This document shows, piece after piece, positions 45,900 through 57,527 of a DNA stretch of 64,000 nt; position 1 is the first letter of the stretch; every line of letters starts with the position of its first letter. Below the pieces are notes generated by a model, which was not told the DNA's origin, made no database searches, and was given only the letters and a program-made list of their open reading frames with translations. Made by a program: the position numbers and the translations under genes. The DNA is from Pristionchus mayeri. Taxonomy: Eukaryota; Nematoda; Chromadorea; Rhabditida; Neodiplogasteridae. The DNA lies in contig BTRK01000002.1 of the NCBI GenBank assembly GCA_036245805.1, forward strand, positions 4,832,689-4,896,688, in the 5' to 3' direction.

Positions 45900-48353
45900 T
45901 CTGCAAGTTATTAGGAAAGTTATTATCCATTATCAATCGACCGCATCGGAAAATTTATCTTAAAAATTTGAGCATGTTAGGACCATATCGAATTTTTCGC
46001 TCGTTGGCACCAAAAAATTTCGCGATTCACTTCATATATTTTGAGGGATTTTACCGGATATCTTTGGCAGATCTACTTCAATCAACTGAGCAGCCTGTGG
46101 TCTTCAGAGCCGAGACGTTAATTAAGAGGGGGATCCCGGAGTCGTACCCAGTTCCGCTTTCAAAAGATCACCGCATTATAACTTTGTGAGAAAATGAGCA
46201 TATGATTATATTTTATGATTATGAATATACTCGGAAAAGATAAATAATTTACGAATAATGCATCACAGTGAAGTGAATAAATTTAGCATGAGTGGAAATA
46301 TAGAAGGTGGATTCATTTACTATTCATTCTTTCTTGAGCGCTCACCCAAAGTCGGTCTTGATACAAAGATGAGGCTCTGCTTCCTTGTAAGGAATTAGGA
46401 GGAATCGTTTGATTCTCTCCAAACCACACGCTATCTCGTCGATCAGATGAGCGAGAGAGTGTATGAAATGGAGAGAGCGAGAGAGATTGCTCGGAATTAG
46501 GATTTTGTCCAAAAAGTGATGCGGTGGACCACATTTTTCTTCCAAGACAAAGGAAAGTAGGTTTCGCCTTAAATCCCGGGGGCTGTAGTGTGTAAAACAG
46601 GGAAGGAGGTTGGGGACTCCATGGATACCCCAAGCCTTAGTGTACACAATTGGAGTTGCTCCTCTGAGTTAACTGATCTGGGTAGTACTTTTCATTCATT
46701 ACTATGGAAGAACACTCTGAAACATAAGTCTTGATGTCGATGAAGAACACAAATCTTGATGCCGATACAAATTGCACAATGCTTAGAGTAATCAGAAATT
46801 ATTTATCCAAATTAGCTACTATTTCTCGATCTCATCAAATCTTCGTATGTTGGTATCTTGCAGAATCCATCTGTTTGATTCCTGCTTGTTGTTCTGAACA
46901 CCCAGTTCGGCTGAATAAAAAACCTTCTTATTTTTCCTTGTGGTATTTCACGGACTATACCGCCCCTGTTCTTTTTTTAAATAATTGTGAGCACATGGAC
47001 AGCAAGTATCGCCCCGTGTTTCCCACTTGCATTAGGTCGGATGTGACCGATGACGTCATGCCATGATATGCCAAAAGCGGTTCTCATCCGACCTAGTGCC
47101 CCAATACTTCCTTATGACATGTATACGCTCTCTCTCCCCCCTAATATCGACATTCGCAGTTGCTTCAAAAATTGCAATTGACTGAATGAATTCTTCACCA
47201 ACCCTGATCCTAGGGAGGTACTGGAAGAACTGAAGATTTATTCTGCATCATAATACACTGCAGTCAGATGTTGCGAATACAAACATCTGGAATTCCTGAA
47301 ACAATTAGTTATTGATGTGATGGATTGATCGTGGAAAAAACTAATTAAGTTTTTTTGTATACTTAACAGCAGAAACAAGTCAAATGTTGCAAATAAATAC
47401 TAATGGCACTACTGCGGACGAGAACCCACCGGATGGGAATCAAAAAAATACCTTTCCCAGTGTTTTCGCATTTGTTTTCAATCTCAATATATGTTCTGCG
47501 AAATTCCTACAGAAATGTATACTATTTGGTTCCGGTTGGTTCTCATCCACCGAATCACATACGGCGTAGTGCCGTTAGCGATGCTACAAGAGTTCGTGAT
47601 TCGGGGGAAAATTTACCGTCTCTTATTTTTCCACTCTCTCAACCGGTCTAGAGAGTGTGGGAAACGAAGAGACGGTCACCCGAATTACGAACCCTAGATG
47701 CAACTGATGGATGCCAAGCGCATTTACGCTATGCGCTACCAACTTTTTAGGCATTCATGAACTCGTTCACCATTATTCAGACATCAGGTGTGGCACGATT
47801 TTGGCACGCATATTATTATTTTAGCTCTCCAAATATGTTGAGGATTGTGCTGAACCTATTTGTTATTGTTATTATTGTCATAAATAAGAAATGTTGTCAG
47901 TTGCTTAAGGTCTATGGTGTTTGGCGTTTTGGAGGATGAATGTGAACAAGCTCATTCCAAATAAGCTGTACCTCACGCAATCTGAGTTCTTGCCGCACGA
48001 TGATCAATCTTGGTGAAGAATTTCGGTCATTTGTATGAATATTGTCGAGAGACGGCGAATGTAGATATTTTTGTAGATAGAGTAGGCATCTGCCATTTGA
48101 AGAATTGGATTGATTCGATGAACATCAAAACAACGTATCTCATATTATTGGATGTAATACATGATAGGTTATGAAATCGATCAAAATGGAGAGTGCGAAT
48201 GTAACACAAATATGATCTACGAAAACAACTATTTCTTTAAATTCACATGAAAGTTGAAAAGAGGATGCGAAGGATAATGAGGCCTCGACTTAGGGAAGCA
48301 GTGGAGTAAAATGAGTAGAGGGCCCATGGATACCGCAAGAAAAGGGGAGCAAC
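45900..48353. other. Gene-poor stretch with hairpin MITEs
   Basis: Holds MITEs at 46406-46500 (family 3, degenerate), 47029-47100 (family 1) and 47590-47694 (family 2). A frame at 46731-46830 beginning MMSMKNTNLDADTNC could be a receptor first exon, but nothing downstream confirms it. Confidence 0.4.
47590..47694. mobile_element. Hairpin MITE family 2
   Basis: Ends agttcgtgattcgggg and cacccgaattacgaac, with gtctctta and cgaagagac stems around ctcaaccggtctagag. Confidence 0.75.
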
Positions 48354-48449
48354 GAGCAATGGTCTGACTCTCTTCAGTTTGCACACTCTCCCGCAGGTTA
48401 GAGAAAGCGAGAGAGCATGTAAAGAAGTGAGAGTCAGACGATTACTCGG
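48354..48449. mobile_element. Hairpin MITE family 3
   Basis: Ends gagcaatggtctgactctc and gagagtcagacgattactc around a cacactctc...gagagcatg stem. Relatives: 46406-46500, 49837-49930, 56621-56718. Confidence 0.75.
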
Positions 48450-48487
48450 TGCAACCGACTTTATACCAAATCTGTTCGATAAGAGGG

Positions 48488-48573
48488 TACTAGGTCGGAT
48501 GAGAACTATGACGTCATACCGCAATTGATCTATCAAAGGCGGTATGACGTCATAGTTCTCATCCGACCTAGTG
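48488..48573. mobile_element. Palindromic MITE family 1 (full)
   Basis: actaggtcggatgagaacta, then tgacgtcataccgc, with the complement on the other side. Almost the same sequence as 13789-13877. Confidence 0.85.
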
Positions 48574-48574
48574 A

Positions 48575-49836
48575 CGATAGGAGAAAATGCGGAAGGATGG
48601 GAGTAGGATGATTACTCAGCAAAAGGAAGCTGGGGCTTCAATGGCCAATGACCTCAAATTAAAAACGGTATGACTATACTATAAAGCGATGTGTAATTCC
48701 GTGAGTTCGGATTGCGAATTCTGTCAGGGGAGATGGAATATGTAACAAAGAAGGTGTAATTGAAGGAAGGATGACGGCCCTTAGTTACCTCAGTGTCAAG
48801 GAGTGTACACAATGGGGATTGGGAAGGCATCAGTGAGCAAGCTCAATGGACCGGCGCAGGCTTTGGCATCTAACAATAAGACGTCGCAGAGTTGGCAAAG
48901 AGTTTCATAATAAGGCCTAAAGATTTCGAAAAAAATGTAAGAAATGTTGTTGTCAAATTTGCTAAACGATCTTGTGGAGGTCTGGGAGGTAGAAATGTTG
49001 TGGGGCATAGCCTTAAAAATGGAAAATGGTTTTTTAATCGTTCCCATGTCCCCACTACTTCTACATGAGCGTGGAGCAAATTTGAAAACAACAGAAGATC
49101 TTAAAAACGTCAAAAAAAGCTCTAGATTTCGTTCAGAAATTCCATGGACACTCTACCACCACCCCTTGTCAGCCCATTGCGAATACTGGATGAATCGAGT
49201 GATGAAGTAGACATTGTTGATGTTATTAGTTGTGTAGTGACATGTCCCAAGGCCAAATTAATAGATCTTTACATTAAACGAAGTTGGAACAAATCACTAA
49301 ACATATTGTACGGATTGAGAAAAATGTGTTCTCAAAATGATTCATGTATTATTATAATTCTAAAATGAAAAGTAGATCCTGAAAACATACATAGGTACTA
49401 CACTACCAATTCTGTAATCATTTGTATGTTCGAGCTTGCCGTTGGATGATTTTCAGGCATTCTTCTTGAATCAGTCATGTCTGAATGAAGGTAATGACTG
49501 TAATGACACTATGACTGTATCGATAACATATTGTATAACATATTGTATATCAATAACACACTGAATGTCATCATTGGAATTGTTTTACCCTCTGTAGAGA
49601 GAGTGCAATATTTACTACAAAGGAACACTAGTGAATTGTTGTCTTGGGCCTCACCTCTCTTACTTCGCTTTCCTTCTGCATTACAACATACTGCAGTAAC
49701 ACTCGAGCAAGATGACACCCTAAAGAATATAGCATATAAATTTCCTCACCATTGTATTTCGCAGTCTAAAGTAACTAAAGGTGACGCACATGTTTCAGAA
49801 GGTTGACCTCTAAGAATCGCGGTGATGGTATATTGG
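48575..49836. other. No confident gene
   Basis: Several overlapping frames exist on both strands at 48796-49210 but have no splice sites or domains I can support. 49500-49560 is rich in tattgtat repeats. Confidence 0.35.
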
Positions 49837-49930
49837 AGCAATGGTCTGACTCTCATCATATCACACGCTCTCTCGTCGGTTAGAGAAAGTGAGAGAGCAT
49901 GAGATTTGGAGAGAGACAGACTATTAATCG
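49837..49930. mobile_element. Hairpin MITE family 3
   Basis: agcaatggtctgactctc at one end, gagagacagactattaatc at the other, gctctctcgtcgg and gagagagcatg stems. Confidence 0.7.
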
Positions 49931-50831
49931 TATATTGTTTTTGAATCTAAATTGTATGCGTGATCTAGTTATGAGCATTTTCCTATGTCCCGCATGTTTA
50001 AAAGAATTCACATTTTGATTCAGAATTCCTTCATTTTTTTATACTTCCTACTCTGGCTTTTGTGAAAAAGTGTGCAAAATGAAGTACCCAAAAAGAAGTT
50101 AAAAAAATATTTTTTTAGAAAAAACAAAAGTGATACTCTAAAACGTAAAACAAGCTGACCTCACATATACTATTCTGGACGTTAGCGTTAGCCATAGGCC
50201 GTGGCCTGAGCCCCGTATATTCGTTGTGAGTTGCGCAATTTTTAAATGAATAAATTGTACAATACGCAATATTGTTGATCTCAACCGAGAGAGAGGTGAA
50301 GTAAGCACCTGCCAAAATGGGTGGTTATTTACTGCCCAGCTGCCAGAGTAAAGCGAGAAATGTGATTTAATATATGCTCACATGAATATAATAACAATAA
50401 AAAATGGTGGTACAGCTAAACATAATAGAAAAATAGCGTTGGCAATTTGTGGTTAGAAAAACTATCATTTTTAGTTAAAAAAGTAAGTAAATGCTCAAGC
50501 GGAAGGGTATACGACTAGTACGAAAATAAGGAGAGTGAAAGCGGTAGGTGAAAGGGAAGAGGGTCCTTGGTTACCGCTGTGGAATCGCGGGCGCACACAA
50601 TAGAAGCTTCACTAGTCATGGTCAATGGGATCTTATCCATCGCGCAGGATTACATAGCGGGATAGGGGCATATGGTGGGAAAGATTTATGCATTGAAGAG
50701 TTTATTGAGCATAGATTCGCATTTTTTTGCACCTCTAAGCTTGGAACTTAACATCGAAACGTAAATCTTGAATGACGGGATCAGAAATCATGTCTGCGAA
50801 TTATCTGTATATTGCAATTATGGGGGGGGGG
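49931..50831. other. No gene seen
   Basis: AT-rich, no supported coding or RNA gene. Confidence 0.4.
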
Positions 50832-51107
50832 TGACAATTGCCCAACTCGTTGCCGTTCGCTTGCAATTTGACGAAGCAACTTGGGAGTTATTTAATGGTA
50901 ACCACTATATTCTCCGCTACATTTGCATATGTAACTCTTGTTACTATGCGATGATGAATTTTACACTTCATCAACGACCACAACAAGAGTTACATATGCA
51001 AATGTACTGGAGCAGATACTGGATACAATGAAACAACTCCCAAGTTGCTTCGTCAAATTCCAAGGGAACGGCGACGAGTTGGGCAATTGTCGTTTGGACA
51101 ATTGTCA
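50832..51107. mobile_element. Foldback MITE
   Basis: Inverted repeat: gacaattgcccaactcg...caacttgggagtt pairs with aactcccaagttgcttcgtc...gagttgggcaattgtc around an inner catatgtaactcttgtta palindrome. Related to 1385-1765. Confidence 0.8.
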
Positions 51108-51299
51108 CCCTCCCGCAATTATACCCTGGACGTATGACAAGATAGGAGGAAGATCACCATTCTTATCAAGCAATGTCACCGATATTATCTACGCTGCAAA
51201 TAGTGTACACAGAGGAGTACACATTAGAGGGAAATTTGGAACCGGCATGTACAGACGGTTAGGGTGTAGATCGTACCATGAGAAGGAGTAGACATCTGT

Positions 51300-52080
51300 G
51301 AAAGGAATGAATGTTAACGGGAACTTTTGATTTTATCATTCCTCTAACTAGAGAATCGAACTGAACCAGGGAATTGATGAAAAATCGTGAAATGTGTTTT
51401 ATCTGAATTTGGGCATCCTGGAACATTTCTGACACTCCCCAAGGTCGGTAGTATTTTAGAAAAAAAAGAAAAAAATTTTAGAAAAAAAATTTGAGAAAAA
51501 TGACTTAAGAAATTCATTTATTAGAAATTACGAATAAGAAAAATTTTTCGAGAAAATATAAAATGAGAAATACCAAAATTAGAAAGATGAAATGCGAAAA
51601 ACCGAATTAGAAAAGCATGTTTCAGAAATTCCAATTTCAGAAATATTTTGCCGGAACCGGGTTTTCGGAATTTTCGCGCATACTGTAACCAATTTTCGAG
51701 TTTTTAAAAATATTTTTGTTTCCTTATTTTCATTATTTATTAAATTTGAATTCATTCATTGTGCTTTTATTTTCGTGAAATACTATAAAACCAATTAAAA
51801 AATGGATACAAAGTAAAAAACAACGTGGAAACTGAAGAACTGCCAGAGCCAGCTGTTCAGAGCCGTGTTTTTCATTCCCGATTTGCTGTTCGAAAAATCA
51901 ATTTCCGGCTTTGTAATTTCCGGCAAAAAAATTCTGAAATTTGACTTTCTGAAAAATGCATTTATGAACTGGTTTGTATTAATTTAAATTTCTGAAATAT
52001 ATTTTCTAATTTTTATTTTCTGAAATTTTATTTCTGAAAAATGAATTTCTGAAAATAAATTTACAAAATGGGGTACTACC
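51300..52080. repeat. Degenerate AT-rich repeat block
   Basis: 51340-51430 resembles one end of the TTAA-flanked palindrome (gaatcgaac, atcgtgaaatgtgtt, gcatcc). From 51450 many short copies of agaaatt run one way, and from about 51940 the complement ttctgaaatt runs the other way, forming a decayed palindrome. Confidence 0.5.
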
Positions 52081-52479
52081 CCAAGGTCTCATTGAGCAGA
52101 TGCCAGTTTGGATTTCACTACACTCGGCGATTACAAAGAAAGGTGCACAGTTACGTGAACATAAACAATGTGCATGGTTATGATCGTAAATCGCACTATA
52201 GAAGTAGACTTCCGTAAAAGGAAAGTTTAAGGACGCGAGATCTTAAATTCGCGAAAATAGAACAAGCTCCGATTGAATTAGTATCAGTGAAGCTTGCAAT
52301 GATTTGCTGTGTATATGACGGTCGAGGAGAAGCGATTTCTGAAAATTGATGCAATTGCATAATTATATATCTGCACATCATACTCGTAATCGATTTTCAA
52401 AGTGGTAATTACCCATGCATCCCCTACTTTTTTTTGGAGCCACTTCAAGCAATTTTACAGTCGTCGATAGACGATTACG

Positions 52480-52692
52480 CTAGGTGGTGTAGCGCGGTGA
52501 GGCCGACTACTGTTTGGACTACGTACCCCTGCTGTCCAAGGTGCTTCTAGGGAACGATACATTTCGCGACCTGGGTCACTGCCAATTTACCGAACCCGTA
52601 GGGATAGAGGGCTTGGTCTGCCTCGGCGGGGGATCGAACTCAGGTCCCTTGTATAGCGACTGGCGCCTCACACCACTGCGCCACCATCCTAC
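52480..52692 (-). mobile_element. tRNA-derived SINE-like element
   Basis: The minus strand from 52683 reads tggcgcagtggtgtgaggc, a Pol III A-box region as in many tRNAs, and about 25 nt later gagttcgatcccc, a B box. The opposite end on the plus strand also carries a tRNA-like tggtgtagcgcggtgaggc (52485-52503). Flanked by ttacg on both sides (52475-52479, 52693-52697), a possible target-site duplication. Confidence 0.6.
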
Positions 52693-52699
52693 TTACGTA

Positions 52700-53358
52700 T
52701 TCGTAATTGTCTGGCGAATTTTTGCATTCTAATTCATTCGAAGGTCATCTGAAGATAGCCGTCTCGCATTGTACGGCGTCAGTTATAGAAATTGCGAGAG
52801 TGCAGATCGCAGCAAAGAGATGTGGTAGACATCTGTGAAAGTAACGATTGTTCACTATATTTTTTGTTAAATTTGATCAATCGATTTGAAAGAACGGGAG
52901 TAACATGAACGGGACAGCAAGAGAAAGGGCTGTTTCTCAGGATGGCTTTGGTTACCCGTAAAGAGGAAAGAGGAAGGAGAAGTAAGAGATGGGTGAAGGC
53001 CCTAGACACGGCAGTCAAGCTGAGTGTACACAATGGTAGTTGAGATGATAAGCCACCAGTGACCATGAGGGGAGAAGAAAAGGGCGATCCATTAGCTATT
53101 CATTCTTGAGTGCCGACGTTAATCAATATTCTAACAAAACATGTTGCACTTTTTCGTTGTGGCGGGTGTTATCCTTTGTTACTCGAGACAGGTTAGTTCC
53201 TTATTATCGAGTAAGCTATCAACACAGTATTTATCATTTCTTTACAATAACTGCTCGATAAAGCAAACTAGACGTATTGTGTATACAATTAGAGGATTAT
53301 ACTGAAATAGATGAAATTCAAGCAGGTTCCAAGCACACCGCATGAGAGAGAGAATGAG
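52700..53358. other. No confident gene
   Basis: 3' flank of gene B. Contains a serine-leucine-rich minus-strand frame without support. No RNA gene seen. Confidence 0.35.
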
Positions 53359-55638
53359 TCATGTAGGTGTTGGAATAGAACCACACTCCGTCGATGCACG
53401 AGAAAAAGCCCATGTTTTCCTTTGGAGATGGTGTATTTTGTCTGTAGATTCCGATGAGTTTCCATATCCCATTTGAGAAGAATCTAATTCAGGCATTGCA
53501 CTATCGACAACATTATCAGAATACCCGAAGGTTCCACTTGGGCAGGGCAGCCGCTCATATCTCTGTATTGGTCCAACTACCGCGTACCCTTCGATAACAG
53601 CGTCCATTGTAGGGATCTTTCCCTCGCAGGTTTCCATATCTTTAGAAATGCAAATGAGTTAAAATGAATTTAATTAAATACAACCTGTGAACGTAGTGAT
53701 GTTGATCGTCTAACAACGTGCGCTCTGATATACGTAGTGATGTTAGTCACTGGAAGTAGTGTAATGCCAGAACATCGTTTCATATAGGTTCTCAAAAATT
53801 TAAAACACCAATAATTAAGAAATTTAAATCATGTTAGCGAAAACATGTAGATCTTGCACTATCGTTTTCCGAACTCTCCATCCTCGACGAAATCAGCGAG
53901 AATGAATTGAAGGAGCGGCCGAACCCTGTTCCGCTCTCGCTCATTATATGCACAATGATCAGGTCTACTAACTATATTATCTTAAAACGCGTTCTCCGTA
54001 AGAACGCAGTGAAAGGGTGAGATAGTGGCACAACTCCGGCAAAATGATCGCCCGGGGCTCAAACTTTCAGAATATGACCACTAGGGATCAATAATCATCC
54101 AACCGAGAGTTGAAGCCAAAATATCGATTTTGACCTACAAAAATCGATAATCTCAAATTTTCGATTTCGACCTCGAGTTATATATCTTTCGAAAGAGGTT
54201 GAAAAGTTATTTTAGAATCGACGTTTTCGTCGAAAGTAAGCTATCAGGAAGCCAGAAATCGATCAAAATGTGCAATTTTTCTCTCATTTGTTCATACATC
54301 GCCGGAACTACTCCTCTCAAAGTCACCTCCACCCTCTAGTTTCGACATATTTTGTGTCAAACGTATCGTAAAATATGAATAACTTATAAAATTGCCATAT
54401 TTTTAGTGACGAAGAGCTGATAATATCGCTCGAAATTACAATTTCCGTAGATTTTTGAAGATTCAGACCAATCATTCTTCACTGTTCACTAGTGATACGC
54501 TTCCAAATCGACATCACGATTCATATGCGGAGTTATTAAACATATATCAATAGTTTCCATCGCGTTGCAAATGCGTTTTTATGTTTCAAAAATCATGATT
54601 TTCACCACTGAAATCAGAAATTTCCCTGTTGCTAACTGAACATTTCGAGATCATTATACGTGTTAGCTACATAAATAGTATAGTATGCTTAGCCGTGAAT
54701 AAGAATTGGTGGCACAGACCTCCAAAAATGTTTCGATGCTCCGATTTGTGACGCTCAAATACGGAAAATCGATTGCTTCGGAAATGCAAACAAGCCGTTT
54801 TTGAGTGAGACAGTGTGAATTCTAATGAGTTGTATGTGGTCGCATTCTGAAAGTTTGAGCCCCGGGCGATCATTTTGCCGGAGTTGTGCCATACCCACTG
54901 CACTCTTACAGAGAACGCGTTTTAAACATGCAACAGAGATAAGTACCGTTGCTGTCAGGCATCTGGGTACATCTCCTGATATACACCCACGATCCCAGTT
55001 TGCCATCCCAACTGATAGTGCTGTAGTAGTTACCTTCCACAAGATGGGTGTTGTTCGGGAGAGTGAAACTAGCAATCGAATATCACTCATTTCAAAATTT
55101 AGCGAACCCACTCGACTATCGATCCGTATGGACAGCCGAACTGCGCGTTGAACTTCGTCTTTGAATTTTCTACTGGACTCACGTTTGCGAGAGCGGTGTT
55201 AGGCAGGTATTGATCATCGATCTTTGGCAGGTCGTATTCTAAAATTTATGTCAAAAGAAGGGATGGTTTACAAGATCCACCGGTTTCCGCACAGTCTTCT
55301 TCACCCATTCGTAATATGGTAGGGTGCAAACAGTGTTGTAAGAGTACGTTTTCCCGAGGAGAAAACATTCGTTGTCAGGAAAAGTGTAGGATAGGCACTG
55401 TGTAATGCGCTTAATTTGAGGAAAGAAGAATGCCTTTACCTCATTCATCTCCGCACACATGACCTTACAGTGGTATTCATCCACCGCCGCTGGACGGCCA
55501 ACCTTTACTCTTTTCATACCCGAAGACTCGTTACGAAAGCATATTGCGAGACCATGTGATTGCGTTAAGGCACTCGATCAGCAAACAACTTACCTCATCG
55601 AACACTAAGACGAAGAGGAGGAGGATTGTGGACCGCAT
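53359..55638 (-). pseudogene. Secreted PAN/CW-like protein B, decayed paralogue of A
   Basis: Exon 1, 55594-55638, MRSTILLLFVLVFDE, the same 45-nt signal exon as gene A. Exon 2, about 55476-55553, GLAICFRNESS...KVGRPAAVDEYHCKVMCAEMNE. Exon 3, about 55290-55430, CLSYTFPDNECFLLGKTYSYN...PYYEWVKK. Exon 4, about 55105-55230, DLPKIDDQYLPN...IVEW. Exon 5, about 54935-55070, NNTHLVEGNYY...GSWVYI. Exon 6, 53359-53639, CEGKIPTMDAVIEGYAVVGP...PCPSGTFGYSD, stop. The intron 1 acceptor reads acat where gene A has gcag, and exon 3 needs a one-base shift to reach a phase-1 donor like gene A. A 940-bp foldback element lies in the intron before the last exon. The last exon runs about 50 residues beyond the gene A stop. 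Probably a pseudogene. Confidence 0.6.
53982..54925. mobile_element. Foldback element, about 940 bp
   Basis: Terminal arms of about 100 bp: ttaaaacgcgttctc at one end, gagaacgcgttttaa at the other. Each arm continues through a gttgtgcc/ggcacaac block and a ccggggctcaaactttcaga block. The unpaired middle is about 740 bp with no coding capacity. Confidence 0.8.
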
Positions 55639-55639
55639 C

Positions 55640-56295
55640 GATGGAATTCGAGGGCAAGTCAGCGTTGGGCGAATGAAGGGAAAAAGAGAAGCGAATGTTG
55701 GGAAAATAGAAGTGAGGAGGACTGAATTCGTGATGTTTTATAGGCCAGGAACAATGATGTGAACATGCGAGTGTTCCCCGTAGATACGAAGGGACATCGA
55801 AACGGAACGACTTCAAGTGGACTGGAAAATGGAGATGAGAGAAGGAAAAGATCAAGAAAGCAAAAAATGAAAGAATGAATAGATCAAGATGATAAATTTA
55901 GCCGATTTTTTCCGGGAACTAATACAATTTCTAAAGATTCGGTGCAGACGAAACAGAGAGCAGTGGTAGAATAACAATAATCGTTGACTCAAGTAACACC
56001 GTAATTAGAGAAATTGCGGAATTTTTCATTCAACAAGTTCATGTCATCTTCTTAACCTTGGAATGAGACGACACCAGCGATAAACATATTTGTATCATAC
56101 GTGTCACTTATATTATAAATTTATATTGTATCTACGCTCAGTGGTGCGACGAAATACAAATGATGAAATATATGTGAGAATACATATTAACGCTCCTCAC
56201 ACTGAGGAAGAAACGCGAAGGGAATGAGCGATTGTGGAAATGGGGGTGCAACAGAAAAAAATTACTAGATCCAGTCGACCGTTCTTCACATTGAA
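55640..56295. other. Intergenic, no gene seen
   Basis: 5' flank of gene B and 3' flank of the next gene. Purine-rich on the plus strand at 55610-55870. No supported gene. Confidence 0.4.
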
Positions 56296-57490
56296 TTACT
56301 CCTTGTTCAGCACTTCCATATTCGATCTAAGCTCCTTGACGTAGGAGTCGAAACACTTGGCGCTATCCATCAATTCAACAAGAACTTCAGCCTTAAAATA
56401 AGCGATTGTATCTTCTTTACAGCAATGTTCGAAAATTGTCGTATGTTTTTTTCTAGGAAATCTGTAATACAGCATATTTCGTGTCTTAAATGTTATTCAA
56501 CTTGTGGTCGTGTCCACACAAAGTTGGTGTGTAATCGTCTGCGTTTCTTCATTCCCCATACTCTCTCGTCGGTCAAATAGGGCGAGGGAGCCTATTGAAT
56601 AGCGACAGCCAGACCATTGCTCGAGTAATCGTCTGGCTCTCTCCAAATTGCATGCTCTCTCGCTCTCTCTAACCGGCGAGAGAGTGTGTGATATGGGGAG
56701 AACCGAAGACCATTGCTCAAGTGCGCACCTGCTTTCCATACTCGTCTGCTAGTGTCGTCATATCCTTGATGAATGTGGGAAAGAGGCTCTGCACCCTGTT
56801 CCTTCCCTGATATTTCATTTTTTTTCAGAACCATGATTATGATCTGATTCAATGACCAATTGTCTATCTCTCCCATTATTAAATGCTTTCTCGTTCAGTT
56901 GCACTAGGTCCTCTAGAATGGCATGGCATCATAGTTCTCCGACCTATTGCCTCCGATGAGGATACAGCTAGATCATTACGTGATACGCCATCATATAACC
57001 TACCTCATTCATGGCGTAGCCCACATTTGCATACTCACAACCGCGTTCGGCCTTTTCCCTGAAATAAAAACTAATTTAAGTTGAAAAAATCCACAAACAA
57101 ATAGTCTTTTTTTCATTAAAATGCTTAACAGAGCCAAGCCTAAAGCGTAAGCCTAAGCCTAAGTCCGAAAACCATCGTGAAACCTTCCGCCCAGCATTCT
57201 TGCACTCACGACAACGGAATTGCGCAATGCGAAATTTTATTCATTTAAAGGATTATGCGAATAGAGTATTCGAAAACGGCTGCATATTCGGCAGCTCATG
57301 TGCCTACTCAGTGGCTGCAGGCGGACCGGCAGCTGCTGCAGGTGAAGCCGGCGCTGACGGTGGAGAGGGCGTAGCCACGGAACAACCGGGTTTGGGGTAA
57401 GGAGATCTTCGAATTGCTTCCCGACTTGGGATTGGTTCCGCCCTCCACTTGTGTGACTTCATCTCTCTTGATCCGGTTGTCCAGCATCAC
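56296..57490 (-). CDS. 3' exons of an unidentified helical protein
   Basis: Four exons in consistent phase: 57387-57490 (VMLDNRIKRDEVTQ...KISLPQT), 57004-57058 (EKAERGCEYANVGYAMNE), 56729-56806 (RVQSLFPTFIKDMTTLADEY), 56296-56391 (AEVLVELMDSAKCFDSYVKE..., stop). About 110 residues are visible, charged, with heptad-like spacing and two cysteines. I do not recognise the family. The 57490 exon starts at an acceptor in phase 0, so earlier exons must lie upstream, but a LINE occupies 57528-61660 and the window shows no convincing upstream exon. A family-3 hairpin MITE is in the last intron. Confidence 0.55.
56621..56718. mobile_element. Hairpin MITE family 3
   Basis: ccattgctcgagtaatcgtc and gaagaccattgctc ends with ctctctaaccggcgagag centre; lies 10 bp below the 56729 exon. 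Confidence 0.7.
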
Positions 57491-57527
57491 CTAAATAATT
57501 ATTATAATTATAAGAGTGACTATTTAT

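Noticed and set aside
50768..51291. Frames of 87 and 117 codons
   Set aside because: They lie on the two arms of a foldback MITE and have no splice or domain support.
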